From positions 1 through 64,000 of the forward strand of contig NZ_JACCDF010000016.1 in assembly GCF_013415105.1 (NCBI RefSeq): 64,000 nt of DNA. Reading direction: 5' to 3'. The notes under the pieces were generated by a model. It was given only the letters and a program-made list of their open reading frames with translations, searched no databases and had not been told where the DNA came from. This stretch comes from Vreelandella salicampi. Lineage in GTDB: Bacteria; Pseudomonadota; Gammaproteobacteria; Pseudomonadales; Halomonadaceae. Made by a program: the position numbers and the translations under genes. How positions within the stretch are numbered: position 1 is the stretch's first letter; each line of letters begins with the position of its first letter. Of the stretch, positions 18,889 through 28,775 are shown piece by piece.

Positions 18889-21512
18889 TTTCGCTTGTCC
18901 TCCACATGCCACTTACCGTTCTCATACGTCGCTTTCCAACCGGTGGCCTTACCATTTTCGTCGGTCATGACGTACTGCGCTTTATTTTTGCGCGAAAAAC
19001 GAATTTGCGCTGGACGATCATCCGGATCCTCGCTGGGCGCATCAAGAATGAAATGATACTTTTCCGGTAGCTCATCAGCGTGGGCCTTGAGCTCTTTCAC
19101 CAGCGGGGGACGCGTTTCACGATTTTTAGGGAATTTACTCGCCGCAAGGAAGAGGCCACTGGCGCCATCACGCAGCACATAGTGATCATCCACTTTCTGG
19201 CACTCAAGCTCAGGCATGGGGATCGGGTCCATCTTCGGCGGCGCCACTTCCCCGCTTTTCAGCAACTTACGTGTATTCTTACACTCGCTATTGGTACAAC
19301 CGAAGTACTTGCCAAAGCGGCCTGATTTAAGCTGCATTTCACTGCCGCACTTGTCGCATTCGATGACCGGGCCATCGTAGCCTTTGATCTTGAACTTACC
19401 GGTTTCAATTTCGTAGCCGTCACAATCCGGGCTATTACCGCAGATATGCAACTTGCGCGTTTCATCGATCAGATAATTATCCATCGCCGTACCGCATTTA
19501 GGGCAACGGCGTTTGGCGCGTAAGGCTTCCGTTTCGGCTTCTTCGTCCGCGTCGGATGCGACCGCTTCTTCGCCGGGAATCAAGTCAATCGTGGTTTTAC
19601 AGCGCTCTTTCGGCGGCAAGTTATAACCACTGCAGCCTAAAAAGACCCCGGTGGATGCCGTGCGAATCTGCATTTTACGGCCACAGCTTGGGCAGTCGAT
19701 ATCCGTTGGCACCGGCTGATTAGGGCGCATACCGTCTTCACTTTCGGCCTGAGCAAGCTCCTCACGGAACTCCTGGTAGAACGCATCCAGCAGCGCTTGC
19801 CAGTTGCGCTCCCCTTCGGCGACTTCATCTAAACTATCTTCCATACGCGCCGTGAACGAGTAATCCATCAAATCGGGGAAGGACTCTTTCAAACGCTCGG
19901 TAACGATATCGCCCAGTTTTTCAGCGTAGAAACGGCGATTTTCCAGCTTCACGTAACCACGATCCTGAATCGTGGAAATGATCGACGCATACGTCGAGGG
20001 GCGACCAATGCCTTGTTTTTCCAACTCTTTAACCAGCGCGGCCTCAGAATAACGCGCCGGAGGCTTGGTAAAGTGCTGCTGCGGATCGAGGGTTTCCAGC
20101 GCCATGGGCGTCCCTTCCGGCAGATCGGGCAGGCTTTGGTCTTCGTTTTTCCCCGCCGGTTTCATCACGCGGGTGAAACCATCAAACTTGAGCACCCGGC
20201 CTTTAGCACGCAGCTCATAGCCATCGACTTCCACACTCAATGTAGTGGATAGATACTCAGCCGGGGTCATCTGGCAGGCAACAAACTGGCGCCAAATAAG
20301 TTCGTAAAGCCGCTCAGCATCGCGCTCCATACTCACTAGCTCAGTGGTTTTTCGCTCGACGCTGGAAGGGCGAATCGCCTCGTGCGCCTCTTGCGCGCTT
20401 TCTTTGCTGCTATAACGAATGGGTGCTTCAGGCAGGTAGCGGTCGCCATACGCCTCACCGATAAACGCACGTGCGCTTTCCACTGCCTCTTTAGAGAGGT
20501 TGGTGGAATCCGTACGCATATAGGTGATGTAACCCGCTTCGTATAAGCGTTGCGCCATGGTCATGGTTTTCTTGACGGAAAACCCTAGACGGCTACTCGC
20601 CGCTTGCTGCAACGTTGACGTAATAAAGGGAGCATTAGGCTTTGAACGGGTTGGCTTAGCCTCGCGCGAGGTGATCGCAAGGTTGGCTTTTCTCAGCGCG
20701 GCAATGCGCTCCAGCGTCTCTTTTTCCGACGTGGGTCGGAACGCTTTGCCGTCTTGGCGCGCCAGGGCAAAGCGCACAAGCTCGCCATCAGGTGTGGCAA
20801 GATCGGCATGGACATCCCAAAACTCTTCAGGGATAAACGCGCGAATTTCGCGCTCGCGCTCGACGATTAAACGCACCGCCACTGACTGCACTCGCCCCGC
20901 GGAGAGTCCCCGGGCGATTTTCGCCCACAGCAGTGGAGAAAGCATAAAACCCACCACTCGGTCGAGAAAGCGCCGCGCTTGCTGCGCCTCCACACGCGGG
21001 ATATTAAGCGCCCCGGGCGCCTTGAACGCGTCTTGAATGGCGTTTTGGGTAATCTCATTAAAGACGACACGCTTGTAGCGCTCATTATCCCCGCCAATGG
21101 TCTCGCGCAGGTGCCAGGCAATCGCCTCCCCTTCGCGATCCAAATCCGTCGCGAGATAGACGGCGTCGGCCTTTTCCGCCAGCTTTTTTAGCTCCGCAAC
21201 GACTTTCTCTTTGCCGGGCAAAATCTCGTAGTTCGCCTCCCAGCCGTTGGTAGGGTCGATACCCATCCGCCGAATCAGCTGGTCGTGCGCTTTACGCTTT
21301 TTGTAGACGGCTTTCTCTTCCGCTGACATTTTGCGCGTGAGGGCGGCTTGACGAGCGCGCTCTTTAGGGTCGGAGGCTGCCTTACCCGAGCCGCTGGTCG
21401 GCAGATCACGAATGTGACCTACGCTCGACTTCACGATGAAATCGTTGCCGAGATATTTATTGATCGTCTTCGCTTTGGCGGGCGACTCGACGATGACCAG
21501 TGACTTGCCCAT
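18885..21512 (-). CDS. topA: DNA topoisomerase I
   Basis: This 875-residue type IA topoisomerase relaxes negative supercoils. The TOPRIM domain starts at [18 protein letters not shown] and includes [12 protein letters not shown] (about 123-134). The nucleophile is Tyr331 in [10 protein letters not shown]. Three C-terminal zinc ribbons are visible: CPSCGRKM...[12 protein letters not shown]...CGNSPDCDG and CDKCGSEM...CTNSECKN, followed by basic and zinc-less repeats ending at [14 protein letters not shown]. Length matches the gammaproteobacterial enzyme. A DUF6586 gene follows with a four-base overlap. Confidence 0.97.
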   Translation of the reverse strand: MGKSLVIVESPAKAKTINKYLGNDFIVKSSVGHIRDLPTSGSGKAASDPKERARQAALTRKMSAEEKAVYKKRKAHDQLIRRMGIDPTNGWEANYEILPGKEKVVAELKKLAEKADAVYLATDLDREGEAIAWHLRETIGGDNERYKRVVFNEITQNAIQDAFKAPGALNIPRVEAQQARRFLDRVVGFMLSPLLWAKIARGLSAGRVQSVAVRLIVEREREIRAFIPEEFWDVHADLATPDGELVRFALARQDGKAFRPTSEKETLERIAALRKANLAITSREAKPTRSKPNAPFITSTLQQAASSRLGFSVKKTMTMAQRLYEAGYITYMRTDSTNLSKEAVESARAFIGEAYGDRYLPEAPIRYSSKESAQEAHEAIRPSSVERKTTELVSMERDAERLYELIWRQFVACQMTPAEYLSTTLSVEVDGYELRAKGRVLKFDGFTRVMKPAGKNEDQSLPDLPEGTPMALETLDPQQHFTKPPARYSEAALVKELEKQGIGRPSTYASIISTIQDRGYVKLENRRFYAEKLGDIVTERLKESFPDLMDYSFTARMEDSLDEVAEGERNWQALLDAFYQEFREELAQAESEDGMRPNQPVPTDIDCPSCGRKMQIRTASTGVFLGCSGYNLPPKERCKTTIDLIPGEEAVASDADEEAETEALRAKRRCPKCGTAMDNYLIDETRKLHICGNSPDCDGYEIETGKFKIKGYDGPVIECDKCGSEMQLKSGRFGKYFGCTNSECKNTRKLLKSGEVAPPKMDPIPMPELECQKVDDHYVLRDGASGLFLAASKFPKNRETRPPLVKELKAHADELPEKYHFILDAPSEDPDDRPAQIRFSRKNKAQYVMTDENGKATGWKATYENGKWHVEDKRK

Positions 21513-21815
21513 AGTGCTCCACTTAAATGATATGCCGGCTAACTCAGGCGGCGTTTTGAATAAAACGTTTCAATAATCGGCACGCAATGATAAGTCAGAT
21601 AACATGTGCGTGAAAAAATGCGCCTACCCTACCCCACGCCTTGGCGAAGCGCCAGCCCTACCGATTCATGTGGTAAATCAGCGGCTGACGGTAGAATCTA
21701 AGCTAGACACTAGACTGCCCAACACTAAACGGCAACCTCTGCCCCTTTGCAAAACACCCAGCCCTATGCAAAAACGCCCCGGCGTTCAAGCCAGGGCGTT
21801 GTGGGGCATTAGCAT
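21513..21815. other. Intergenic region between topA and the PhaC-like gene
   Basis: This 303-base stretch should contain the topA promoter in its first part (minus strand). It ends with the terminator of the PhaC-like gene. No further gene or repeat is seen; the short frames here lack ribosome sites. Confidence 0.5.
21768..21800 (-). terminator. Terminator of the PhaC-like gene
   Basis: On the minus strand, AACGCCC pairs with GGGCGTT and GGC with GCC (21773-21800, one internal mismatch, six-base loop), followed by TTTT. It lies 16 bases past the stop. Confidence 0.8.
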
Positions 21816-24230
21816 TTAACGTTTGCGCGTTGTTCGCTTTCGCGTCGGCGCGTTAGTAGCTGGCTTATTCTGCTCTGTCGATGGCTGAGTCGCTGTCGCT
21901 TGACTTGCCGGAGACGTAGCCGCTGACGTTTTGGCCGCCGGGGCAGGTGCGTCAGGTTTCGACGCTTCCTGCTTTGGCGCTTCTTGTTGCGACGCTTGCG
22001 GCGTCGGCTCAACCGGCTTTTCCGGGCGAGCCTGATCAAACAGCGCCTTCACTTGATCAAAGCGTGCTGCTGCGCGCTCCGATAAATCTCCGCTAGCCGC
22101 AAACACATGTTCCAAGTGTGCGATATGCCCATCAATTTGCTCGTTGGTTTGACCTTTTAGTAGCTGCGGCAAGGCCTCCAGCGCTTTCACTCGGTCAAGC
22201 TTAAGAGTGAAGAACTGTTCACGCACCAGCTTCTTAAAGTCACACAGATTTCTGCCTGGCTCTAGCTCGGCACGTGTCGCCCGTAAGCGCTTGAAGTTAC
22301 GCTCATCGGTGGCGGGCGCACCGCCCAGCACGTAGATCACGGCACGCATTACCGCCTCATGCTCACCGCCCTCAGCAACGCGCTCGCGTATTTCTTCTTG
22401 GCGCTGCTCAATAAAGCGACGATGCTCTGGAGAAGCCCCCGGGCGACGGCGGTGGATATTAGCATCACCGAACAGACCCACCGCAGCTTGAAGCAAGGGC
22501 TGTCCGTAAATGTCCATGAACATCCGCTCGATGCTGCTATCGCGCCAATCGCGCACAGCGTTTAGGCTCGAAACAATCTGATCGGAAACAATCCCTTCAA
22601 ATGCTTTAAAGAGGTTATCTTCCGCCACTGGGTGACGATTTTCACGAACCATTTCCGCCATCACCGGCAGCGGCACGGTGAGAGGGTTACGATCTGACAT
22701 CAGGCGATAGCGCAGACGAATGGGGTGCATGCGACGCCCCCAACGCGCGGTCTCAGGCGAGGTGACCGCTTGCAGCCACGGCTGTAATGCCAAACGGTAG
22801 AAACCTAAATTAATCTCAGATAAACGTGCCACGGTAGCAAAACGACGGTCATCTTCTGAGCTGTGTTTAACCTCTTGGTCCAACTCGTCGAAGTTGCGCG
22901 CCTCAAATTCCAGCAGGTAATCGCGCTCAATAAACTCGGCATCCGAGCGATCATCCGCCTTGGTAATGTTAGCTTCATATAACCCTGGCGGCATCACATC
23001 AATGTAATCCATGTTTGCCGTGAATTCCGAGTGCTCTTTGCGCGAAACGCTACCCGAAACGAAGATACCCAAGTGGCCAGTCGTGTCGTGTTGGCAGTAA
23101 ACGATGGTTTGTTCGTTGGCGATGATATCTTCTTCGCCTTCGTACAAATCACGAATCCAGCCTAATGCCTGCGGCGGTGGCGTAATATCATCACCACGCG
23201 AGCAGAATACAACCACCGGTGAGCGCACGTTGCGCAGGTCGATGCGACGCCCATCACTCGTTAACAGCTGCGCGGTCGAGAGGCGGTTGCCAATGAAAAG
23301 ATTATTGACGATATACTGAATTTCTTCTCCGCCAAGCAGCACATGGCCGCCCCACCAGCGCTCAAACTCAAGATAGCGCTGCGCTTCGGTATCGATGTTG
23401 TCAAACAGGTTGTATTGTTTTTTCCAGTACGTGTTTGAGGGGTTTAGGCGCTCGAAATTCTGCACCAGCCAGGCACCGTCAAAAAGACCGTTACCCATGT
23501 CATTGGTGAGTTCGGTGATCCAGCTGCCGCCGGTCATGCCGCCGGTGTAGCGCATTGGCGCTTTACCGCGTTCGCCCGCCCAATAGGAAAGCGGTGCACC
23601 GGCAATCAGAATCGGGCCGAAAAGATCCGGCTCCAGCGCTGCTGCCATCATAACTTGCCAGCCAGCTTGGCAGTTCCCCACTACCATCGGCTTTTCTGTG
23701 GTGTCGGCGTGTAACTCGCCTATGTAGCGCAAAAAGGCAATTTCTGACTCAACGACGTCCTCTACCGTCTGCCCCGGCACGGGATACGGCAGAAAGCCCA
23801 CAAAATAGCAGGGGTGTCCTGCACGCAACGCCACCCCAAGCTCACTATCGGGCTTGAACCCCCCAATACCAGGGCCATGACCGGCACGAGGATCAACCAC
23901 CACAAAGGGACGTTTTTGTGCGTCAATCTCTACGCCCTCTGGGGGCAATACGCGCAGCAATTCGTAGTTGGTGGGGCGTGGCAATTGCCGACCGTCCATC
24001 AACACTTCGGTTTCAAACCCTAATACGCTGGGTTTGGTACACTCCATGTGTTCAAGATACTGATTGCCACGCTGACGCATGACATCCCAATAGAGCACAC
24101 TGCGCTCAAACCCATCACGCCAGTAATCTATAGCAGCACGGCCAAAACCAAAGGGGTCAAATACCGTAGAAAGCAAAGATGCACCGGGATAGTTCTCGGC
24201 GAGCTCGGAAGGATTGGCGAGAAAGTTCAT
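21816..24230 (-). CDS. DUF3141 protein: PHA-synthase-like alpha/beta hydrolase with basic tail
   Basis: This 804-residue protein belongs to the DUF3141 group, related to polyhydroxyalkanoate synthases. The N-terminal segment (FDPFGFGRAAIDYWRDGFERSVLY) resembles the PhaC N-domain. The hydrolase core has a PhaC-type box GNCQAGW with Cys187 as likely nucleophile, a candidate aspartate in CSRGDDITPP and a candidate histidine in DTTGHLGIF. About 300 helical residues follow. The last ~70 residues are rich in Ala, Pro, Gln and Lys and end in RKRTTRKR, resembling histone-H1-like tails of PhaF phasins. It may act on acyl-CoA or PHA; enzymatic activity is not shown for this group as far as I know. Single gene, divergent from lipA, with its own terminator. 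Confidence 0.8.
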   Translation of the reverse strand: MNFLANPSELAENYPGASLLSTVFDPFGFGRAAIDYWRDGFERSVLYWDVMRQRGNQYLEHMECTKPSVLGFETEVLMDGRQLPRPTNYELLRVLPPEGVEIDAQKRPFVVVDPRAGHGPGIGGFKPDSELGVALRAGHPCYFVGFLPYPVPGQTVEDVVESEIAFLRYIGELHADTTEKPMVVGNCQAGWQVMMAAALEPDLFGPILIAGAPLSYWAGERGKAPMRYTGGMTGGSWITELTNDMGNGLFDGAWLVQNFERLNPSNTYWKKQYNLFDNIDTEAQRYLEFERWWGGHVLLGGEEIQYIVNNLFIGNRLSTAQLLTSDGRRIDLRNVRSPVVVFCSRGDDITPPPQALGWIRDLYEGEEDIIANEQTIVYCQHDTTGHLGIFVSGSVSRKEHSEFTANMDYIDVMPPGLYEANITKADDRSDAEFIERDYLLEFEARNFDELDQEVKHSSEDDRRFATVARLSEINLGFYRLALQPWLQAVTSPETARWGRRMHPIRLRYRLMSDRNPLTVPLPVMAEMVRENRHPVAEDNLFKAFEGIVSDQIVSSLNAVRDWRDSSIERMFMDIYGQPLLQAAVGLFGDANIHRRRPGASPEHRRFIEQRQEEIRERVAEGGEHEAVMRAVIYVLGGAPATDERNFKRLRATRAELEPGRNLCDFKKLVREQFFTLKLDRVKALEALPQLLKGQTNEQIDGHIAHLEHVFAASGDLSERAAARFDQVKALFDQARPEKPVEPTPQASQQEAPKQEASKPDAPAPAAKTSAATSPASQATATQPSTEQNKPATNAPTRKRTTRKR

Positions 24231-24463
24231 AGATTCTCCCTTGGGTCACGAAAGACAATGGACCCGATAGTTATTATGCTGCAACGCAATATAGTGTAAG
24301 CCACGCAACCAACAACGTCGATAAAGAATCGCATTTTATCGCTGACCTTGCTTTCATTACGGCCTTCTTAAGCGCTGTGTCCCGTTTTTGCCCAAATATG
24401 TTACATTGCGTGCTATAGACCTCTGTCGAAACCGACCCGTATCCACAGTAGAGGCTCTCATTT

Positions 24464-25519
24464 ATGAGCGACAACACCTCGCAGCGCGTGTCTAGCGGCA
24501 CAAAATTCCGCAATGAACACGGCATGGCCGTCATCAAGGATGGCATCAAGCAGGGCAAAACCCAAGACGATTCGCCATCACTTGAACGTAAACCCAAATG
24601 GCTGCGAGCCCAAATTCCCGGGGGCGAGCGCTTTGAGGCGGTGAAGAAAAACGTGGCTACCCACCGTTTGAGCACTGTCTGTGCTGAGTCCCACTGCCCC
24701 AATATGGGCGAGTGTTGGAGCAACGGTACCGCCACGATCATGCTGATGGGTTCGGTATGCACCCGGGCGTGCCGCTTCTGTGCAGTCGACACTGGCAACC
24801 CCAAGGGCTGGCTTGACGCTGAAGAACCGGAAAACACCGCCAAATCGGTCAAGCTCATGGGGCTGCGTTATATTGTGTTGACCTCGGTTGATCGCGACGA
24901 CCTCGATGACGGTGGCGCCACCCACTACGCTGACTGCATTCGAGCTATTAAAACGCACACGCCCGAAGTCGTCGTTGAAGCACTGACGCCCGATTTCGAT
25001 GCTGAGCCCACCGCGATAGAGCGCGTGGTAGATTCAGGGCTTGAGGTGTTTGCACAAAACGTTGAAACCGTTGAGCGCTTAACCAGCCGCGTGCGCGACC
25101 CACGTGCAGGCTACCGTAAAACCCTGGATGTACTCGCCCACGCGAAAAAGCACCGCCCCAATGTACTCACCAAGACGAGCTTAATGCTGGGGCTTGGCGA
25201 GACAGAAGACGAAGTGCTGCAAACCTTTGATGAGTTGCGTGAGATCGGCGTCGACATCGTCACTTTAGGGCAGTACTTGCGCCCAACGAAAAACCATCTA
25301 CCCGTTGAGCGCTACGTAACGCCCGAAGAGTTCGATCGCTATCGCGTACTAGGGCTAGAAAAAGGCTTTATGGAAGTTGCTTCCGGGCCGCTGGTACGTT
25401 CTAGCTACCGCGCTGATCGCGTCTTCGAGAAAAACAACCTAGGCCTTGCCTCTCCGGCTGCAGTCCCTGGCCAGCAAAGCAAAGACGAGAATCGCATCCC
25501 TGTGCAACACGTGGGCTAA
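24464..25519 (+). CDS. lipA: Lipoyl synthase
   Basis: This 351-residue radical-SAM enzyme inserts two sulfurs into octanoyl groups bound to lipoyl domains. The auxiliary cluster cysteines are 73, 78 and 84 ([12 protein letters not shown]) and the SAM cluster cysteines 99, 103 and 106 (CTRACRFC). The C-terminal segment [11 protein letters not shown] supplies the conserved arginine-serine ligand. The first ~40 residues are a variable extension. GAGG lies nine bases before the ATG. It converges with lipB, eight bases apart. The 24231-24463 gap upstream holds the divergent promoters and no gene. Confidence 0.97.
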   Translation: MSDNTSQRVSSGTKFRNEHGMAVIKDGIKQGKTQDDSPSLERKPKWLRAQIPGGERFEAVKKNVATHRLSTVCAESHCPNMGECWSNGTATIMLMGSVCTRACRFCAVDTGNPKGWLDAEEPENTAKSVKLMGLRYIVLTSVDRDDLDDGGATHYADCIRAIKTHTPEVVVEALTPDFDAEPTAIERVVDSGLEVFAQNVETVERLTSRVRDPRAGYRKTLDVLAHAKKHRPNVLTKTSLMLGLGETEDEVLQTFDELREIGVDIVTLGQYLRPTKNHLPVERYVTPEEFDRYRVLGLEKGFMEVASGPLVRSSYRADRVFEKNNLGLASPAAVPGQQSKDENRIPVQHVG

Positions 25520-25527
25520 AGGTTGGA

Positions 25528-26181
25528 TTAGGAAGCACTCAAGCGGCGCTCAATACGTGCCGCAAGCGCTTGCGCGAGCTGCTCGCCCACCATTTCACAA
25601 TTGACGGGCTGGTCGGTTAAATCCGCCAGCCGTGTCATTTCCATACCGGCGTAACCACAGGGGTTGATACGCGCGAAAGGCGACAAATCGCCATCCACGT
25701 TGAGCGCCACACCGTGAAAACTTCCACCTCGGCGTATACGAAGCCCCAAAGACGCCACTTTCGCCTCGCTTGCCGCCGCCTCAACGTATACCCCAGGGGC
25801 ATCCGGACGCGCTTTCGCCACAACGTGATAGCTTGCCAGCACATCAATCACGGCATTTTCAATCGCCGTGACGAGTTCACGCACGCCCATCTTGGCGCGT
25901 CTGACATCCAGCAACGGATATAGCACTACCTGGCCTGGGCCATGATAGGTGACTTGGCCACCACGGTCGGTCTGTACCACGGGAATATCGCCCGGCATTA
26001 ATAAGTGCTCAGGCTTTCCTGCCTGCCCCTGAGTAAAGACCGGCTCGTGCTCCACCAGCCAAAACTGATCCGGTGTTTCGACACCACGGGTATCGGTCAA
26101 CTCGCGCATGGCTTCCCACACCGGCTGGTAGGGGCGTCTCCCTAGGCGATGAAGCTCAATGGGCGGCAAATCATCGGCCAT
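25528..26181 (-). CDS. lipB: Octanoyl-[ACP]:protein octanoyltransferase
   Basis: This 217-residue enzyme moves octanoate from acyl carrier protein to lipoyl domains, supplying the substrate of LipA. Visible family motifs are [23 protein letters not shown], the lysine region [21 protein letters not shown], and the catalytic cysteine in [11 protein letters not shown]. It lies three bases downstream of the DUF493 gene, the same order as in E. coli (ybeD-lipB), but lipA is on the opposite strand here. Confidence 0.96.
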   Translation of the reverse strand: MADDLPPIELHRLGRRPYQPVWEAMRELTDTRGVETPDQFWLVEHEPVFTQGQAGKPEHLLMPGDIPVVQTDRGGQVTYHGPGQVVLYPLLDVRRAKMGVRELVTAIENAVIDVLASYHVVAKARPDAPGVYVEAAASEAKVASLGLRIRRGGSFHGVALNVDGDLSPFARINPCGYAGMEMTRLADLTDQPVNCEMVGEQLAQALAARIERRLSAS

Positions 26182-26184
26182 TTT

Positions 26185-26502
26185 TCAAACAACCATATGG
26201 ACGCGGCCGGTCGCTTTTAAGTCGAGAAACAGCTGATTAAGCTGTTTCTCGCCAGTGGCACGAATGGTCACTCTCACCGACTGAAAGCGGCCGTTGCGGC
26301 TATCGATCACTTGCATCGAGGTTTCGTCAAAGTCCGGTGCGTGGCGAACTAACACTTGGCACACCGTGGCGGGGAAATCCGTCGCCGCATCGCCAACCAC
26401 TTTGATCGGATAGTCGCAAGGAAAAGTGATTTTCGGCGGCTTTTTCTGTGTCGTCGGCGAAGGGCGCATATCTCGGAAACCTTGCTTGCCTTTCGGAGTC
26501 AT
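26185..26502 (-). CDS. YbeD-like DUF493 protein
   Basis: This 105-residue small protein has an ACT-like fold (ITFPCDYPIKVVGDAATDF ... HMVV). YbeD is thought to be regulatory and is consistently linked to lipB and dacA; its exact role is not established. The first ~20 residues are a basic variable extension. AGGTG lies upstream of the ATG. It is followed directly by lipB. Confidence 0.88.
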   Translation of the reverse strand: MTPKGKQGFRDMRPSPTTQKKPPKITFPCDYPIKVVGDAATDFPATVCQVLVRHAPDFDETSMQVIDSRNGRFQSVRVTIRATGEKQLNQLFLDLKATGRVHMVV

Positions 26503-26582
26503 TCATTCACCTGCTATTCAGTTGATAGGCGCTACCGCGATGCATGAACTCTCATCAATGTCGCTACGCATCAAAACGATGT

Positions 26583-27803
26583 TTAATCCAGAAAGTTGCT
26601 CAAAAGACCACTGAAAAAGCGACGCACTTGGTCGATTAAGCGCTTAAAAAGCCCCCCTTCTTCGACGCTTTCCAGCGCGACGAGATCTCGCTCACCGACC
26701 ACCTTGTCTCCCATCACCACTTCTAGCGTGCCGACGTCATCGCCCATGGATATCGGTGCATTGAGATCGTTATTCATATTCAACCGGGCGCGTAGCTCGT
26801 CGTTACGGTTACGCGGCAGCGTCATATACACTTCTTCATCGACGCCGATGCGCACTTCATTTTGCTCTCCGCCCCAGATACGCGGCGTGGCTAACACGGC
26901 CCCGCGCTCGTAAAGGTTCATGGTTTCATAAAAGCGAAAACCATAACTCAATAGTTTCTGCGTTTCTTGGGCACGCGCCTCTTCAGAATTGGTTCCCATG
27001 ACCACTGACACCAACCGCATTCCATCTCGCTCAGCCGAGGCCACAAGCCCATAACCCGCCTCAGAGGTCCAGCCTGTTTTCAGACCATCCACGCTCGGGT
27101 CACGCCACAAAAGGCGGTTGCGATTCGGCTGGTCAATTCCGCCATAGGAGAACGTACGCTCGGAGTAGATCTCATAGTGCTCGGGATAGTCATTAATAAT
27201 ATGCTGCGCAAGAAGCGCCATATCGCGGGCGCTGGAGTAGTGATTTTCGCCCGGCAGGCCAGTCGGATTTTCAAAATTGGTATTATCCATACCAAGTCGC
27301 GCGGCGTGCTGGTTCATTAAATCGGCAAAAGGCCCCTGCCCACCGGCGAGATGTTCTGCCATTGCCACGCTGGCATCGTTACCAGAAACGATAACAATGC
27401 CGTGCAGTAAGTCTCTAACGGAGACCTGCGTGCCCACTTCGATAAACATCTTGGAGCCGCCAGTGCGCCACGCTTTTTCACTCACACTCACCATATCGTC
27501 AAAATCAATGGTGCCACGATTAAGCTCGCGCTCGACCAAGAACGCGGTCATCAGTTTGGTTAGACTCGCCGGTGGCAATCGCTGATCGGCGTTATGTTCT
27601 GCAAGCACATGGCCGCTGTTGGCATCCATCAATATCCACGATTTAGCTGCCAGCTGTGGCGAGGCGGGAATAATCGTTTGCGGCTGGGGAATCACCTGCG
27701 CGGAAACCGGTAAAGCAGCAGTCAGCACCACAGCGGCCATCAACAGCGCGAGTAAGCCAAAGCCAAAACGACAACAAAAACGACGTAACTTAAAAACGTT
27801 CAT
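26583..27803 (-). CDS. dacA: D-alanyl-D-alanine carboxypeptidase (PBP5/6 type)
   Basis: This 406-residue periplasmic enzyme trims the terminal D-Ala of peptidoglycan stem peptides. It has a signal peptide (to about residue 36, PVSAQ). The serine nucleophile lies in PASLTKLM, the second motif is SGNDA, and the third is KTGWT. A PBP5 C-terminal domain follows and the last ~20 residues (GLFKRLIDQVRRFFSGLLSNFL) form the amphipathic membrane anchor. The ATG at 27803 is preferred to a GTG immediately before it. Confidence 0.95.
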   Translation of the reverse strand: MNVFKLRRFCCRFGFGLLALLMAAVVLTAALPVSAQVIPQPQTIIPASPQLAAKSWILMDANSGHVLAEHNADQRLPPASLTKLMTAFLVERELNRGTIDFDDMVSVSEKAWRTGGSKMFIEVGTQVSVRDLLHGIVIVSGNDASVAMAEHLAGGQGPFADLMNQHAARLGMDNTNFENPTGLPGENHYSSARDMALLAQHIINDYPEHYEIYSERTFSYGGIDQPNRNRLLWRDPSVDGLKTGWTSEAGYGLVASAERDGMRLVSVVMGTNSEEARAQETQKLLSYGFRFYETMNLYERGAVLATPRIWGGEQNEVRIGVDEEVYMTLPRNRNDELRARLNMNNDLNAPISMGDDVGTLEVVMGDKVVGERDLVALESVEEGGLFKRLIDQVRRFFSGLLSNFLD

Positions 27804-27836
27804 CACGGATATTTTCTCACTTAGGGTAAAGATGCA

Positions 27837-28775
27837 TTATCTCACGATAAAGGGTTGGGGAAAGCCTGCCTGATGAAGCGATTCACGCAGCGACTGCTCA
27901 TCTTGTTGGCGCCTAACCGGCCCGACTTGTACGCGATACACATCGGCTTCGTTAGTAACGCGCACATCGTGACGTAATTCGCTTTGCAGCTGATTTTTGA
28001 GCCGGTTGGCGCTTTCTGCACTACCTAGGGCGGCAATTTGCAAATAAAAAGGGGCGGTTTCTTCTGCTGATCCGGTTACTGACTCACGTGCCGCGGGCTC
28101 TGGCGCCGGATTAGCATCAGAAGCGCCAGCCTGCCAGCGCTTAGGGTCGATGGCCTCGACCTTCACATGCCCCGTGCCTTCGTCGATAAAACCAAGCCGT
28201 GACGCTGCGGCATAGGAAAGATCAATTTCCCGCTCACTGTGGAAGGGGCCGCGATCATTGATACGCACAATAACCGAGTTACCGTTATCCAGGCTCGTCA
28301 CCCGGGCAAACGTCGGTAGCGGCAGCGAGCGATGCGCTGCGGTCATTTTGTACATATCGTAAATTTCGCCGTTAGAGGTGGCATAGCCGTGAAATTTCTC
28401 ACCATACCAAGAGGCGGTCCCCTCTTGCGAATACCCCGTTGAGTCTGGCAACACGCGGTACGTTTTGCCCCACACCTGATAGCTTGAGCGATTACCTGCC
28501 CGAGATTGCGGTTCGTCTCTAGGCTCGGCGTCGGGCACGCGAGACACATCGGGTGGGTCAAGCGGGTAGGCATCGCCACTCAAAGCATAGCGGCCGTCGC
28601 TGCCCGCAGGTGTCGACTGCTCAGTTTGTTGTAATCCTGCACCATCTGCGTGCTCGGTGCGTTGGGCATCCCGGCTTGCACAACCGCTCAAGAACAAAGC
28701 CAAGATTAACAATGCCAACGGCGCCAACTTGTTTATCCGACGTGCTTCAACACTCACTTCAGGCTGCCTGTTCAT
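27837..28775 (-). CDS. rlpA: Septal ring lytic transglycosylase RlpA
   Basis: This 312-residue outer membrane lipoprotein has lipobox LSGC (about residue 32). The double-psi beta-barrel domain has GTASWYGEKFHG, TAAHRSLPLP and VRINDRGPF, including the catalytic Glu/Asp seen in active Pseudomonas RlpA. The C-terminal SPOR domain (about 235-312, FYLQIAALGSAESANRL) binds denuded septal glycan. The start overlaps the mltB stop (ATGA). Confidence 0.94.
   Translation of the reverse strand: MNRQPEVSVEARRINKLAPLALLILALFLSGCASRDAQRTEHADGAGLQQTEQSTPAGSDGRYALSGDAYPLDPPDVSRVPDAEPRDEPQSRAGNRSSYQVWGKTYRVLPDSTGYSQEGTASWYGEKFHGYATSNGEIYDMYKMTAAHRSLPLPTFARVTSLDNGNSVIVRINDRGPFHSEREIDLSYAAASRLGFIDEGTGHVKVEAIDPKRWQAGASDANPAPEPAARESVTGSAEETAPFYLQIAALGSAESANRLKNQLQSELRHDVRVTNEADVYRVQVGPVRRQQDEQSLRESLHQAGFPQPFIVR

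Noticed and set aside
18391-19056. 221-residue plus-strand frame over DUF6586 and the end of topA
   Set aside because: Both genes below it are well supported, and the frame has no domain or ribosome site.
21809-22039. Arginine-rich 76-residue open frame on the minus strand
   Set aside because: It is the shifted frame of the basic Ala/Lys-rich tail of the PhaC-like protein; no ribosome site and the composition follows from the real frame.
24274-24858. 194-residue minus-strand frame overlapping the start of lipA
   Set aside because: It runs across the lipA promoter and coding region; the lipA protein is certain.
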